In this document: positions 5,801 through 6,380 of the stretch, in pieces
Layout: every line of letters starts with the position of its first letter
How positions within the stretch are numbered: position 1 is the stretch's first letter
DNA from: Euryarchaeota archaeon Ods04
Lineage (GTDB): Archaea > Halobacteriota > Halobacteria > Halobacteriales > Halorutilaceae
DNA length: 6,380 bases
Assembly: GCA_028751055.1 (NCBI GenBank)
Contig: JAQZDD010000064.1
Location: 1 to 6,380 of the forward strand
Direction of reading: 5' to 3'
The notes under the pieces: model-generated
Seen by the model: the letters and a program-made list of their open reading frames with translations, nothing else
Told to the model about the DNA's origin: nothing
Databases searched by the model: none
Position numbers and translations under genes: made by a program

Positions 5801-6376
5801 ATGGAGGAAGTACTCTTCGTCGGTGCGTGGCTGTTCGTCCTGACGCATATAGACACTCTAATCGTGCTGACAGCCTTCTGCGCCGACGAGGACTACCTCC
5901 GTAGCGAAGTGCTCGTCGGACATTTCGCGGGGTTCACCGTCGGACTCGCGGGAGCGGTCATCGGGGCGTTCATCGCCGCCGGGCTACTGCAGGAGTGGTC
6001 TTTTCTGCTCGGCGTGGTGCCAGCCGGAATGGGTGTCTGGGGACTGCTACGGCGTCGTCCGGAAGCCGAGGTTCTCGAAACGGAGACGGTTCCCGAACCC
6101 GTCAGCCGTATCGGTGTCGTGACCGCGGCGGGTATCGGACTCAGCGGCGAGAATCTTGCTGTCTTCATCCCTTTCTTCGCCGGTCTTTCGGTGTCCGAAC
6201 TCGTCTCTGTCGTCGCGCTCTACCTCGTCGGCGCGGGTCTCGTGTTTCTGGCTGCGTTGGTCGTCGTAAGGCTCGTCCCCGAAGCACGGATGCCGACATG
6301 GGTCGACGACTGGCTGGTTCCGGCTGTCTTGATAGGCGTCGGTGGCTACGTTCTCTTAGCCGGTTGGCTTCTCTGA
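5801..6376 (+). CDS. CadD/LysE-superfamily membrane transporter
   Basis: A 191-residue integral membrane protein with about six hydrophobic helices in two halves separated by a charged loop (about 84-104). The N-terminal THIDTLIVLTAFCADEDY (15-32) and GHFAGFTVGL (40-49) match the opening of cadmium-resistance (CadD-type) transporters, in which an Asn-Ile-Asp motif sits in TM1. The second half has the matching IGLSGENLAVFIPFFAGL (112-129), where the family commonly has Gly-Asp-Asn. Asp18 and Glu117-Asn118 thus form a pseudo-symmetric pair likely to line the pathway. Known CadD proteins export Cd2+ or similar cations; export of a cation or small solute is inferred here. Length agrees with the family, which is about 190-210 residues. 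The gene starts 70 bp after the permease stop and has its own TATA-like box, so it is probably independently transcribed. No metal-responsive regulator lies nearby in the window. Confidence 0.78.
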   Translation: MEEVLFVGAWLFVLTHIDTLIVLTAFCADEDYLRSEVLVGHFAGFTVGLAGAVIGAFIAAGLLQEWSFLLGVVPAGMGVWGLLRRRPEAEVLETETVPEPVSRIGVVTAAGIGLSGENLAVFIPFFAGLSVSELVSVVALYLVGAGLVFLAALVVVRLVPEARMPTWVDDWLVPAVLIGVGGYVLLAGWLL

Positions 6377-6380
6377 GTTC

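Noticed and set aside
1..6380. CRISPR arrays, tRNA or rRNA genes, insertion sequences, long direct repeats
   Set aside because: I read for these and saw none. The intergenic gaps are short (1-117 bp) and contain no repeated units or tRNA-like cloverleaf.

Overview
The window looks like chromosomal DNA of a halophilic archaeon, Halobacteria or a close relative. Most genes use C/G-rich codons and the soluble proteins are rich in Asp and Glu. Several genes have an archaeal TATA box about 26 bp upstream of the start codon, the spacing expected for leaderless haloarchaeal mRNAs. The alcohol dehydrogenase tail, amino-acid permease and acyl-CoA ligase also have a haloarchaeal look. This assignment is inferred from style; no 16S rRNA or other marker gene is present.

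Layout. Bases 1-444 hold the 3' end of a zinc-type (MDR) alcohol dehydrogenase. At 497-1133 is a compact VapBC-type toxin-antitoxin pair whose arginine codons differ sharply from its neighbours. A metallo-beta-lactamase-fold hydrolase with a C-terminal winged-helix-like tail follows at 1226-2239. It converges, with one base between the stop codons, on an AMP-forming acyl-CoA ligase on the minus strand (3821-2241). A 106-bp intergenic region with two back-to-back TATA boxes then drives the ligase leftward and an unrecognised two-helix membrane protein (3928-4191) rightward. An APC-superfamily amino-acid permease runs to 5730. Its N-terminus has no in-frame ATG, GTG or TTG, and the best start is an ATT at 4309 behind a strong GGAGGT. 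The window ends with a six-helix CadD/LysE-superfamily transporter (5801-6376).

How the genes relate. The content is mixed: redox and lipid/carboxylate metabolism, a stress or addiction module, and membrane transport. Only vapB-vapC is clearly one operon. The small membrane protein and permease are on one strand 117 bp apart and might be co-transcribed, but the sequence does not prove it. I do not see a clear undescribed multi-gene system. The points most worth a second look are the non-standard permease start, its altered TM1 substrate loop, and the consistent leaderless promoter spacing.
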